Source: Halobacteriales archaeon
Lineage (GTDB): Archaea > Halobacteriota > Halobacteria > Halorutilales > JAHENH01
Direction: 5' to 3'
Assembly (NCBI GenBank): GCA_018609935.1
Contig: JAHENH010000157.1
Location: 5,149-69,148, forward strand
Length of the DNA stretch: 64,000 bases
Shown here: positions 1 through 8,330 of the stretch, piece by piece
Numbering within the stretch: the first letter of the stretch is position 1
Layout: every line of letters starts with the position of its first letter
Made by a program: the position numbers and the translations under genes
Notes under the pieces: model-generated
The model's database searches: none
What the model saw: the letters and a program-made list of their open reading frames with translations, nothing else
What the model was told of the DNA's origin: nothing

Positions 1-93
1 CATAAAGAATATCAAAAATGTTACAACCAAAACCCACATCATGTTCACACCTTCAGCCATAGTCTTCAACTGTAATGTGACTAAATCCATCAT
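1..93 (-). CDS. amt: Ammonium transporter, N-terminal fragment cut by window edge
   Basis: An open frame of 31 codons runs from an ATG at 93 (or 90) off the left edge. It ends in the strongly hydrophobic segment MMWVLVVTFLIFFM. The motif GVNMMWVLVVTFLIFFM matches the first membrane helix of Amt/MEP ammonium transporters as I remember them, where it usually continues into HAGFA. Amt proteins conduct ammonium or ammonia across the cytoplasmic membrane. The rest of the gene, and any GlnK regulator that often follows, lie outside the window. An A/T-only tract with TATATATA near 165-172 lies upstream and could serve as its promoter. Recognition rests on a short piece, so confidence is moderate. 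Confidence 0.6.
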   Translation of the reverse strand, partial: MMDLVTLQLKTMAEGVNMMWVLVVTFLIFFM

Positions 94-775
94 ACTAATC
101 TGTCACCCTTTTCGTTATATCTACCGTAAATTTTCTATTTGGACATTTTAACATATTTTGTTATATATATACCAAAACTCTAAGTATATAAAAGATTTTC
201 TATTTGAATATATAATTTATATGGTTATAATAAAATATTTGTCCAATTTATATCTAATTATAAACCATGAAGAAACAGACACAAACAAAAAAATAAACAA
301 AGATAGACTAACTGTTCAAAAAAATCAAAAAGTATAAAAAAAATAAACCAAAATACAAAATAATATAAATTATAACTATTTATACTGATAGATACAAATT
401 GATAAATCTAAAAAACAAATAAAAATTAGATAACAATAATACGTTTAAATATACAATAAAAAGAATAAAATATACAAGTTATATTAAATATATAACAAAA
501 TAAACCAAATATCTTATATTATTTAATACCTTATTAACTCTTACTTATTTTATCAACTTCACCACTAAAGCTAGGATTTCACTTCGTACTCAATAATACA
601 AAACTATAATATATCTGGAAATCAATCTCCTAAGACCAATTTATTTTTAGAAACTATAAATAAAACATTCATTTGTTATCCATCATTAAATTCTAATAAT
701 CTAAAAAACTAGTAAACTCCTAAAATTTAAAATTTACTTAAAAAATAGAAAAAAGGAAGTCAAAGGATTATTAAC
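94..775. other. Very AT-rich intergenic stretch
   Basis: About 680 bases with almost no G or C and stop codons in all frames. I see no gene, tRNA or clear repeat array. Several TATA-like runs (for example near 165-185 and 475-500) could be promoters for amt on the minus strand or for the small ORF at 776. No Orc/Cdc6-type origin boxes were recognised. Confidence 0.5.
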
Positions 776-922
776 ATGAAAGTGTATAAAGATTTATTGA
801 ATAAAATGAATATAGTCCCAAGAGAACAAAATCCGTATTTAAAATTCTTAAAAATATGGGTATTAATTAGCTTATTATCGGCTGCACTATATCTGCTTAA
901 TACTGTTTTCAATTTTATATAA
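776..922 (+). CDS. Small single-pass membrane protein, unknown function
   Basis: A 48-codon ORF starting ATG and ending TAA. The first 20 residues are polar and basic (MKVYKDLLNK...), followed by one hydrophobic helix at roughly residues 24-45. A purine-rich AAAGGA lies about 9 bases before the ATG, which would fit a ribosome binding site. Small N-in single-helix proteins of this sort occur in haloarchaea, but I cannot name a family. The composition is more coding-like than the surrounding AT desert, which is the main support. Confidence 0.45.
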   Translation: MKVYKDLLNKMNIVPREQNPYLKFLKIWVLISLLSAALYLLNTVFNFI

Positions 923-1028
923 ATAAAAAATTAATATAAAAATATCTATATTTAAAAAATTAAATTATATAATCAGTTTATACTAGCTATTTAGATTAGT
1001 ATTAATTAAAAATTCTTATTCTATGTTT

Positions 1029-1235
1029 TTATTCTATTTTTTCTACTTCAACAGCTCGAGGGCCTCTTTCAGCTTGTTCTACTTCGAATTCAAATTCTGC
1101 TCCTTCTTCTATTCTTGTTCCAGGAGATAATTCTGATTTATGTAAAAAAACGTCTTCTTCATCTTCTTGTCCTTCTATTTCAATAAAACCGTAGCCCTTT
1201 CTATTATGAAAGAAACTTAACGTACCTTTTACCAT
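1029..1235 (-). CDS. cspA: Cold-shock domain protein
   Basis: This 68-residue protein is a single OB-fold cold-shock domain that binds single-stranded RNA or DNA. It carries the RNP1-like motif GYGFIE (residues 15-20) and the RNP2-like motif VFLHKSEL (about residues 29-36). It is as long as typical CspA proteins and rich in Glu, like haloarchaeal homologues. It stands alone with AT-rich flanks on both sides. It probably acts as an RNA chaperone that melts secondary structure; regulation cannot be read from the sequence. Confidence 0.9.
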   Translation of the reverse strand: MVKGTLSFFHNRKGYGFIEIEGQEDEEDVFLHKSELSPGTRIEEGAEFEFEVEQAERGPRAVEVEKIE

Positions 1236-1782
1236 ACTAATTACACTTAATAAGTTCTAAACACCTACAGGTTAAAAACGTTGTGTTATTTTTTATATAT
1301 ATCAAATAAAAATTTATATATTAAATATTTTGATGTATTAAACCTATATCACTCTAATATGATATTCTAACTCTTTAGAACATCATATTACACTATATAT
1401 TATTTTTATGTCAAAAGAATTAAAAAACCAATCCCCCCCTTTTTGTACAAAAAAATAAAAATATTTTAAATCACATATTATAACTTAATAGATAATATAT
1501 TATTCTCAGCTAGAGTATATTAGAAACCTTAAAGTTAACTATACCCCCTCCACTACCCAGTAATTACTTCAGTTCCAAGAATAGGGAGATAAGACTATGA
1601 CTAAATGAACTACCTACCCTGCTTCGTCACTCTTATTAGTCGTTCGCCCGTTGGAGACGGGGACTTAGCCTGTAAAAGTTAAAGATAAATTGAATTCAAA
1701 TATAAGCTTAGTAAAAGAAATACAAATATAAAGTTATAAAAAGAAATTAAGTAATATATCCAAAATATATAGAACACTAATA
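1236..1782. other. Intergenic region with a probable transposon-end remnant
   Basis: No gene is seen. The segment about 1600-1665 has a richer composition than its flanks and the order GAACTAC, CCTGCTTCG, then the hairpin CCCGT-TGGAG-ACGGG (1647-1661). This resembles in order and wording the terminal hairpin of the TnpB element at 62849-62905 (GAACTAC, CCTGCTGCG, AGGTCGGAG). I read it as a degenerate end of an IS200/IS605-type element. The remainder is AT-rich filler with possible TATA boxes for the gene at 1783. Confidence 0.35.
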
Positions 1783-2031
1783 ATGAACTCAAAATCTCTT
1801 GTACTTATAGGAACAGTTATAATATTTTTTGGGTTCTTTCTTGTTTCAGCCGGTATAATTTTAAATTCAATTTTAGGAGAAAATTCAAGTAAACTAGAGG
1901 GAGGGGGTATAGTGATGATTGGTCCTATACCTATAGCTTTTGGAACAAGTACAGAAATGGTTATAGTAGCTATGATGTTAGGAGTGTTACTTATAGTTTT
2001 ATGGATCTTTGGAACTATCTTGATAAAATAG
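1783..2031 (+). CDS. TIGR00304/DUF131-like small membrane protein
   Basis: An 82-residue protein with two hydrophobic helices (about residues 6-28 and 58-80). Between them lies a loop containing GGGIVMIGPIPIAFG. That central motif is the hallmark of the archaeal TIGR00304 (DUF131) membrane family, whose function is unknown. The length fits the family (about 75-90 residues). The gene stands alone; the next gene runs in the opposite direction. Confidence 0.75.
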   Translation: MNSKSLVLIGTVIIFFGFFLVSAGIILNSILGENSSKLEGGGIVMIGPIPIAFGTSTEMVIVAMMLGVLLIVLWIFGTILIK

Positions 2032-2122
2032 AATATATAGATATGCTATTTCGTTCACTAAGTTTAACTTATCTAGGATAGTTTCCCATGGTTGTTTAGA
2101 ATAGAAATATTTTATAAGTAAA

Positions 2123-2578
2123 TTATTTTTCTTGCCATTTCCATCCTTTTATTCTTGTCTGTAATCCTGCAGCTATTCCCGAAATTAGATCATCCTCACC
2201 TTCAGTACTTCCAGAATTATAATGTATATCCATATAGTGGAATGTAGCTTCTGCAAGTGTTTTTTTAGGCTCTGATTCTGCAATAGTTGCAGCTATGTTT
2301 TTACCTATTATTTCATCTACTATAATTCCTGAATAATCATTTTTAATTTCTAGATCTTTTCCTATCTTGTATAGTGCTGCAATATTTAATGCTAAATCCT
2401 TATTTTCTAGTACCTTTCTAAGTTCCTTTTTTACATTTTTTTCATCAGCTTTTTTAACATTTTCATCAAATTCTTCCCCCAATTTTTCTCTAGAATAATT
2501 TATTAGGTCTACTATTTCCTCTGAATTATCTTCAAAAAATTGATAAAATTCATCAACTGTATTTTCTGATATCTCCAT
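2123..2578 (-). CDS. Conserved-looking acidic protein, unknown function
   Basis: A 151-residue, largely helical, Glu/Asp/Lys-rich protein with no signal peptide or membrane segment. The C-terminal part has a run with histidines (ATFHYMDIHYNSG, about residues 110-122) and ends GLQTRIKGWKWQEK. I do not recognise a family. Codon use and composition match its neighbours, and it fills its interval without overlap, so it is likely real. A run of glycine, serine and acidic residues separates the helical body from the C-terminal tail. Confidence 0.6.
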   Translation of the reverse strand: MEISENTVDEFYQFFEDNSEEIVDLINYSREKLGEEFDENVKKADEKNVKKELRKVLENKDLALNIAALYKIGKDLEIKNDYSGIIVDEIIGKNIAATIAESEPKKTLAEATFHYMDIHYNSGSTEGEDDLISGIAAGLQTRIKGWKWQEK

Positions 2579-2700
2579 TATATATGTAAAATTACTTTAT
2601 ACAATATATACATATTTCTTTAAACAAGGTAAGAAAAACTATAAAGATATATAATAAAAAATATATCCTTTACTTTTTTTCCTATTTACTTTTTCATATA

Positions 2701-3240
2701 TTATCTTATTTTTATTTGTTTATTTTCTAGATCTATTTTTATTAGAGTTTCTACATCTATAGAAAAATCTGGCATATCACCTTTCTGTATCACTACTATA
2801 GAATTAGTTATTTCAGCACCAATAGAGTTTAAAGCTTTTATTATTGATTTTAAGGTACCACCAGTAGATATTACATCATCTAACAGAACCACTTTATCAC
2901 CCTTGTTTATGTAGTTTATATATAGATCGTTTTTAGAATAACCTGTAACCTGTTTTACTGAAACTTCATCTTGAAATCCGTAGCTTTTTTTTCTTGCAAT
3001 TAAAAGAGGTTTATCTATCTTTAATGAAACACTAGTACCTATATGGATACCCATAGCTTCCGGAACTATAATTTTTTCAACCTCACCCACATCTATATGC
3101 TTAACTAATTCATCAACTATCTCTCTAAGTAAATCAGGATCAAGTTCCGGGATACCATCAGTTATCGGATGTACAAAATAATTATATCCTTCCTTTTCTA
3201 TTATGGGAGAACTTCTTAATGATTCTTTAAGTTTTTCCAT
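2701..3240 (-). CDS. hpt: Hypoxanthine/guanine phosphoribosyltransferase family protein
   Basis: A 179-residue type I phosphoribosyltransferase that should transfer ribose-5-phosphate from PRPP to a purine base in salvage. The PRPP-binding motif VVLLDDVISTGGT lies at about residues 118-130, and the upstream part (VPEAMGIHIG) fits the archaeal HGPRT-like/adenine phosphoribosyltransferase subgroup. The ATG at 3240 shares its first base with the TAA of coaBC (TAATG), so the two are co-transcribed and probably translationally coupled. Exact base preference (hypoxanthine, guanine or adenine) cannot be read from the motif. Confidence 0.82.
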   Translation of the reverse strand: MEKLKESLRSSPIIEKEGYNYFVHPITDGIPELDPDLLREIVDELVKHIDVGEVEKIIVPEAMGIHIGTSVSLKIDKPLLIARKKSYGFQDEVSVKQVTGYSKNDLYINYINKGDKVVLLDDVISTGGTLKSIIKALNSIGAEITNSIVVIQKGDMPDFSIDVETLIKIDLENKQIKIR

Positions 3241-4430
3241 TATATATTCTGTTCTATTATATCAAGTATATTAACAGCTATATCTTCTTTTTTTCCCTTT
3301 GCTTTTTCAACATCATCACCAGTTACTATAACTATATCCGATGAATCTTTTCCCATAACTTCAGCATCATTCCCTACCACTAAATCAAGATCAGAACGTT
3401 CTTTAAATTTTTTAGCCTTCTTTATTAGTTTTTGTTTAGATACACCCGTCTCTGCTTTAAACCCTACAATAAACGCATCGTGAACCTGTTCCCTAACTTT
3501 TTCTAATAATTTAGGCACTTTTTCCATCTTCAATGTCAAGTCCTGTCCACTTTTTATTTTCTTTTCTCTAGGTTTTATTGTATAGTCGGAAACAGCAGCA
3601 GCAGAAATAAACAGATCACATCCCTTTTTAACCTCTTCTATAGAAGACTCTATCATTTCATTTGCACTTTCAACCTTTATCTCATCTGCATAACCTATAT
3701 ATCCATCATAATTATGTATAAGTACAACTTCAGCTCCTCTAATATACGCTTCCTTAGCTAGGGCTCTTCCAGTTTTCCCAGAAGAACGAGTGGTAATAAT
3801 TCTAACAGGGTCTATCGATTCAGCAGTAGACCCACTAGTTATCACTACTCTTTTACCCTCCAATGAACTCTCTGACAGTGCTCTTTGACATTCTGTAGCT
3901 ATAGAATCTATAGAAGGTAGCTTAGCTTTGTCTTCTTCGACAACTGGGGAAATTATATTAATACCCCAATTCTTTAATTTTTCAAGATTATCATCTACAC
4001 CAGGATGACCATACATTGGTTCATGCATTGCTGGAGCTATCACTATAGGTAGACTACTACCTATTGCAGTTGTAGCAAAAGTAGTCACTGGAGTATCATC
4101 CACCCCATTAGCTATCTTTCCAATGGTATTCGCAGTAGCAGGTGCTATGAGCAATAAATCAGCATTTTCTTTCCTCCACCCCTCAAATTCACTAGTTAAT
4201 TCACCACATAATTCAACGTGTTCTACATCTCCAGTTATTTCTGTAATTACATCATTACCTGTAGCAAACTCCAAAGAATAGGGATGTATTATCTGTCTAG
4301 AAGATCCACTCATCACTCCATAAACTTCAGCACCTCGCCTACGAAGTTCATGAGAAAGCCTAATACATTCAACAGCAGCAATACTACCAGTAACTCCAAG
4401 AACTACTCGTTTACCATCAAGCATTAACAA
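3240..4430 (-). CDS. coaBC: Bifunctional phosphopantothenoylcysteine decarboxylase / phosphopantothenate-cysteine ligase
   Basis: This 396-residue two-domain enzyme makes 4'-phosphopantetheine for coenzyme A. The N-terminal flavoprotein (CoaC) domain has TGSIAA, the catalytic-type His in VEHVELC, the APATANTIGKIANGVDD segment and the substrate clamp PAMHEPMY. The C-terminal ligase (CoaB) domain has TSGSTAESIDPVR, SSGKTG, AAAVSDY and EKVPKLL. The length is typical of archaeal and bacterial fusions. It is the first gene of a two-gene unit with hpt. Start: the frame opens MLMLDGKRVV; the second Met (residue 3) is an equally plausible start. Confidence 0.95.
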   Translation of the reverse strand: MLMLDGKRVVLGVTGSIAAVECIRLSHELRRRGAEVYGVMSGSSRQIIHPYSLEFATGNDVITEITGDVEHVELCGELTSEFEGWRKENADLLLIAPATANTIGKIANGVDDTPVTTFATTAIGSSLPIVIAPAMHEPMYGHPGVDDNLEKLKNWGINIISPVVEEDKAKLPSIDSIATECQRALSESSLEGKRVVITSGSTAESIDPVRIITTRSSGKTGRALAKEAYIRGAEVVLIHNYDGYIGYADEIKVESANEMIESSIEEVKKGCDLFISAAAVSDYTIKPREKKIKSGQDLTLKMEKVPKLLEKVREQVHDAFIVGFKAETGVSKQKLIKKAKKFKERSDLDLVVGNDAEVMGKDSSDIVIVTGDDVEKAKGKKEDIAVNILDIIEQNI

Positions 4431-4804
4431 AAAAAAGAGTTGTTTGTTCTTTAATTCTATTCAAGAACTCAACAATCCTAGAAAATAAACCATAAATAAT
4501 CAATCATAGAAAAGAAGAGTAGGGATCCCTCTATAACCAAATTTAGTGTTTTACTCTAGTTAAATCTATGTTTTCAAGAAAACATAGATCAGCCTTTACG
4601 ATTAACCACATGTTCTTGGAATTCAGTATAAAACCACCTATATAGAGTCTATAGGAACACTTATTCAATCTATTTACCAATGTTAAACACACGTCCTTAT
4701 TCTGTTTTGTCCAGATTATTTATATCTAAGATATAGGTTTCTTTTTTTTTAGAAACTGAAAGATAAACGAAGGATAATTGAAAATCCCTTCTCTAATTTT
4801 CGTT
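4431..4804. other. Divergent intergenic region, coaBC/purB
   Basis: No gene is seen in this 374-base gap between divergently transcribed coaBC and purB. It holds a perfect 12-base inverted repeat at 4564-4589 (described separately) and a TATA-like TTTATATC near 4718-4725 that could drive purB. The T-run at 4741-4750 lies just downstream of that TATA box. Confidence 0.5.
4564..4589. repeat. Perfect 12-bp inverted repeat, possible operator or hairpin
   Basis: ATCTATGTTTTC at 4564-4575 is followed by AA and then its exact reverse complement GAAAACATAGAT at 4578-4589. A 2-base spacer is short for an RNA hairpin loop, so a dimeric repressor site on DNA is the more natural reading. It lies 134 bases upstream of coaBC and about 190-215 bases upstream of purB, in their shared divergent spacer. 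Confidence 0.5.
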
Positions 4805-6136
4805 GTGGTAGTTCATCCAATAGATTATAGATATGGTACAGAGGAGATGAAGGAAGTATGGGAGGAAGGTTCTAGGTTAGAAAAAATGCTTAAAGTGGAG
4901 ATAGCATTAGTACATTCTTTAGAAAAACTAGATAAAGCCCCTGAAGGAACTACAGAAATAGTGGAAAAAGCAGCAAAAAAAGTAGAGCTAGATAGGGTTA
5001 AGGAAATTGAATCAGAGATAAAACATGACGTAATGGCTGTTGTAAGAGCTATAGAAGAAAAATGTGAAGATGGTGCAGGCGAATTTGTCCATTTTGGTGC
5101 TACATCTAACGATATAATAGATACTGCCGATGCTCTACGTCTACGAGATTCTTGTTCTATTTTGGAAGATAAACTCAAAAAATTACGCAGAGAGCTTGCG
5201 AAAAAGGCTGAAAAACATAAAGAAACTGTATGTGCTGGTAGAACTCATGGACAAGCAGGAGTACCTACCACATGGGGTCATAGATTCGCAAGATGGGCAG
5301 ATGAAATAGATAGACATATTGAAAGACTAGAAGAAATCAAAAAAAGGATACTGGTAGGGAAAATGTCTGGAGCTGTAGGGACTGGAGCATCATTTGGGGA
5401 AAAATCAAAGGAAGTTGAAAAAATAACTATGGATCAACTAGATTTAGGTGTATCCAGAATATCTAGCCAGATTATTGATAGAGACAGACATGCTGAATAT
5501 GTTTTTCTTTTAGCTAGTATTGCTACCAGTCTAGATAAAATAACTATAAATATACGGAATATGCAGAGAACTGAGATATCTGAAGTAGAAGAAGGTTTTG
5601 GCGAAAAACAAGTTGGATCCAGCACAATGCCTCATAAAAGAAATCCGATAAAAAGTGAAAATGTAGGAGGTCTGTCAAGAGTTGTTCGGAACTTAGTGAA
5701 TGTAGAACTTAGAAACAATACACTTTGGGAGGAACGGGATCTAACTAATTCATCTAGTGAAAGAGTTGTCTTTTCAGAAATTAATGTTTTGACAGATCAC
5801 GTCTTAAGCCAAACTATAGATATAATAAAAAATCTTAAGGTAGATAAATCGAAGTCTTTAGAGAATATAGAAAACCTTGGAGGGTTAAATATGGCGGAAT
5901 CGGTAATGATGTATCTTGCAAAAAATGGTATGGGGAGGCAGACGGCACATGAAGAAGTTAGAAGATCCGCAATGGAAGCACAAGAAAAAAATAAAGAATT
6001 CAAGGAAGCTTTAAGTGAAAATAGAAAAATAATGAAATATCTTAATGAAGAAAAAATAGAAAAACTTCTAAAGCCTGAAAAATATCTAGGGAATTCAGTG
6101 GAGAAAGTTGAAGATATAGTTAAAGAAATAAAATAA
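4805..6136 (+). CDS. purB: Adenylosuccinate lyase
   Basis: This enzyme of the fumarase/aspartase superfamily acts twice in purine synthesis: SAICAR to AICAR plus fumarate, and adenylosuccinate to AMP plus fumarate. The protein opens HPIDYRYGTEEM, has the HFGATSNDIIDTA segment and TGRTHGQ-type AGRTHGQAGVPTTWG, and the signature SSTMPHKRNPIKSEN. I placed the start at the GTG at 4805 (MVVHPIDYRYG) because archaeal PurB proteins start just before HPIDYRYG; a TTG at 4778 would add an unlikely hydrophobic KIPSLIFVVV extension, although AAGGA precedes it. The length of 443 residues is normal. PurA is encoded about 10 kb away. Confidence 0.93.
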   Translation: MVVHPIDYRYGTEEMKEVWEEGSRLEKMLKVEIALVHSLEKLDKAPEGTTEIVEKAAKKVELDRVKEIESEIKHDVMAVVRAIEEKCEDGAGEFVHFGATSNDIIDTADALRLRDSCSILEDKLKKLRRELAKKAEKHKETVCAGRTHGQAGVPTTWGHRFARWADEIDRHIERLEEIKKRILVGKMSGAVGTGASFGEKSKEVEKITMDQLDLGVSRISSQIIDRDRHAEYVFLLASIATSLDKITINIRNMQRTEISEVEEGFGEKQVGSSTMPHKRNPIKSENVGGLSRVVRNLVNVELRNNTLWEERDLTNSSSERVVFSEINVLTDHVLSQTIDIIKNLKVDKSKSLENIENLGGLNMAESVMMYLAKNGMGRQTAHEEVRRSAMEAQEKNKEFKEALSENRKIMKYLNEEKIEKLLKPEKYLGNSVEKVEDIVKEIK

Positions 6137-6146
6137 ATATAATCCT

Positions 6147-6992
6147 CTATAAAACTTCATCAGGTTGGGGACGAGGATATGCTACAAAATCCTGGCTTAA
6201 TACTTGGAATGGATCATATCTAGATTGATGACATTGACAATAGATCATATTTGCAGAACATACACTCCCACTTTCTCCACATCCATAATCAGATGTTTGG
6301 AATCCCTGTGGGACACAGCAGAAATGTGTGCATTTATTTAACCAGCATATAAATCCTTCAGGACATGCTTCATCAACCCACTGTCTTGCCTGATCAGTTT
6401 GAGCCCCATCGAGGAGTGACTGTTTATCAGTTTTTATTATAGATATTGGAATAGTTTGTTCTACGCCCTGGCTCCTCCATGTACCCCATGCAGGTTTTCC
6501 TAGACCCTGTTCAGCATTTTCAGCACTACCTTGGTACTGTTCCCAATCTTCAAAATGGTCTACCGTCATTACTTCTCCATCCATATCACTGTGCCATTCT
6601 CTCCCAGTATAATATAGTTTATTATCACTCTCAAATTGAGGTTGTATTCCAGGATAGTTTTGGAGTCCACAGTACTGGAACCAATCCATACCATACTCAA
6701 TTCCTGCTATATCTATAGTAGGATTTTGTTCACCTTCCGAGGGTTTTGGAGCTCTACCTATTATTTCTCCATTTTCGATTGTTAAAGGAATTAAGGGCAT
6801 ACCTCGAGGTGCAGGCCCTGCCACCATTTCATTTCCAATAAATGTAATATTACCTCCACCGATTCCGCTTTTTTGTGTGAGAAGGTCTATACTCATAATC
6901 CCCATAGAGGCCACATTTGCTAGAATACCAGCACCCACTAGTTTAGCCACAAATCTTCTGCGGCTTTTATTAGGATAATTATCACTGTCCAT
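6147..6992 (-). CDS. Rieske [2Fe-2S] protein with Tat-type signal
   Basis: A 281-residue exported iron-sulfur protein. The N-terminus has SRRRFVAKLVG (residues 10-20), a twin-arginine-like signal followed by a hydrophobic anchor helix to about residue 38. The cluster ligands are visible: C221-T-H223 and C252/H255 in CQCHQS, with C226 and C254 placed for the usual Rieske disulfide. It resembles the Rieske subunit that haloarchaea use in bc1-like menaquinol oxidising complexes, facing the outside of the membrane. The stop is 10 bases from the end of convergent purB. No cytochrome b or halocyanin gene lies nearby, so its partner must be elsewhere. Confidence 0.88.
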   Translation of the reverse strand: MDSDNYPNKSRRRFVAKLVGAGILANVASMGIMSIDLLTQKSGIGGGNITFIGNEMVAGPAPRGMPLIPLTIENGEIIGRAPKPSEGEQNPTIDIAGIEYGMDWFQYCGLQNYPGIQPQFESDNKLYYTGREWHSDMDGEVMTVDHFEDWEQYQGSAENAEQGLGKPAWGTWRSQGVEQTIPISIIKTDKQSLLDGAQTDQARQWVDEACPEGFICWLNKCTHFCCVPQGFQTSDYGCGESGSVCSANMIYCQCHQSRYDPFQVLSQDFVAYPRPQPDEVL

Positions 6993-7317
6993 TATGAGAA
7001 ATCTAGATACCTTAATTCTTTATCTTTACGATAAAATTGACATCGATACTTGAAAAACTTGAATATTATAGATGATATAGCGTATATGTCTCTCTGGATA
7101 ATATCTATTAGGTCTTTAAAACTTTTGTATACTATATAATTTTAATACTCTAAACTATCCTATTCTTATAGATGTTTTTTTAAATTTATTTTTTAGTTTT
7201 AGAGATAAAAATGGAATCCTGGGCCTAAATTGGGTAAAGTATCAGTTTATCTGATCTATAAGTTTGACAGGAGTCTTAAATAATTATAAATAATCATGGT
7301 TAGTAATTGAATCAAAA
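6993..7317. other. Intergenic region, no gene seen
   Basis: About 325 AT-rich bases between the divergent Rieske gene and the small ORF at 7318. A TATA box TTATAAATAA lies at 7284-7293, about 30 bases before the ATG at 7318, which fits a near-leaderless archaeal transcript. Nothing else was recognised. Confidence 0.5.
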
Positions 7318-7548
7318 ATGAGTTCTAATAAAAAAACGGAAACTAAATTTGATGATCTTCTAGTTAACCTTAAAAATAAAAATATGGAAAATAAAGAGCT
7401 GACAGCTAAAGAAATACTTAAAGCTGTGGAAGATGACTTATGCTTTTCAAGTTCGCATGAAATTGCAACTATATTAGGAAGAAACTCAGAAGATCGCAGA
7501 ATAGAAATAATTGATGGTTCACCATATAAATACAAGATTATACCTTGA
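7318..7548 (+). CDS. Small acidic/basic protein, unknown function
   Basis: A 76-residue protein beginning MSSNKKTETKFDDLL. Its centre (about residues 28-50: ELTAKEILKAVEDDL...SSHEIATILGR) reads like two helices of a helix-turn-helix, followed by a short beta-like tail ending in EIIDGSPYKYKIIP, which would fit a compact winged-helix fold. That is a guess from pattern only. A TATA box about 25-30 bases before the ATG supports expression. The antisense frame over the same bases is taken to be a shadow. Confidence 0.55.
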   Translation: MSSNKKTETKFDDLLVNLKNKNMENKELTAKEILKAVEDDLCFSSSHEIATILGRNSEDRRIEIIDGSPYKYKIIP

Positions 7549-7768
7549 TATCCATCAATAAGTAAGGTGACTATCAGTGAAGCCCCTACTTTATAACCAT
7601 CAAAAATCTCAAAGGTTTTTATCAGTTTGCTCGGTTTTCTTTATATATAGTTTAGAAAAAATTACCTAGTTTGGTTCGAGAATACTACACAAGATCTCTA
7701 TCCGGACATAAAGCTTATTACGATATCTGGTATAAAATCAATACTTCAGACTTAATAATGTGAGTAAA

Positions 7769-8275
7769 TCACATAGTTATAGATGTATTAAAGTTTTCTT
7801 TATATGCTATCTCAGATAGTGGTTTTCTATTTTTCTCCCCTTTTATTTTTTTCTTTGGGTATCCAAAACCAATAATTGCAGTTATAGAATACTCAGGTAT
7901 ATTAAAGAAATCCTTCATTTTAGCTTCCTCACATTCCGTATATATACAGGAACCAATGCCCTTCTCCCAACCGGATAATTGTAGATATGTTATTGCTCTA
8001 CCAGCATCTAGTTCATGGAAAGAATACTGAGGATCTGTTAAAACTATTATAGCAAAATCAGCGTTTTGTATCCAATCACCTGTTTTACTGAAATCTTTAA
8101 GTTTTTGTATATTTTCATTTTCATCAACTAATATAAACCTCCAATGTTGTGTGTTTCTACCACTTGGAGATAATCTTCCAGATTCAAGTATTTCCTTTTT
8201 TATTTTATCATCAACCTCTTTTGAAGAATAATTTCTAACCTCTACTCTAGTTTTTAAAGCTTCATTAACTTCCAT
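7769..8275 (-). CDS. Nitroreductase-family flavoprotein
   Basis: A 168-residue FMN-dependent oxidoreductase of the nitroreductase superfamily, which reduces nitro-compounds, quinones or flavins with NAD(P)H. The N-terminus RVEVRNYSSKEVD and SGRLSPSGRNTQHWRF is the FMN-phosphate binding signature, and GDWIQNADFAIIVLTDP and AIIGFGYPKKK follow in the family order. The short length fits the small archaeal members that work as dimers. The physiological substrate cannot be inferred. It is followed 55 bases upstream by the UDG-like gene in the same direction. Confidence 0.85.
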   Translation of the reverse strand: MEVNEALKTRVEVRNYSSKEVDDKIKKEILESGRLSPSGRNTQHWRFILVDENENIQKLKDFSKTGDWIQNADFAIIVLTDPQYSFHELDAGRAITYLQLSGWEKGIGSCIYTECEEAKMKDFFNIPEYSITAIIGFGYPKKKIKGEKNRKPLSEIAYKENFNTSITM

Positions 8276-8330
8276 AACAGTTTTATTTTATTATTTATAT
8301 TTTTATTTTTTTTCTATCGATTATATTTCA

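Noticed and set aside
94..775. AT-rich stretch as a replication origin
   Set aside because: No Orc/Cdc6 gene adjacent and no recognisable origin recognition boxes; AT-richness alone is common here.
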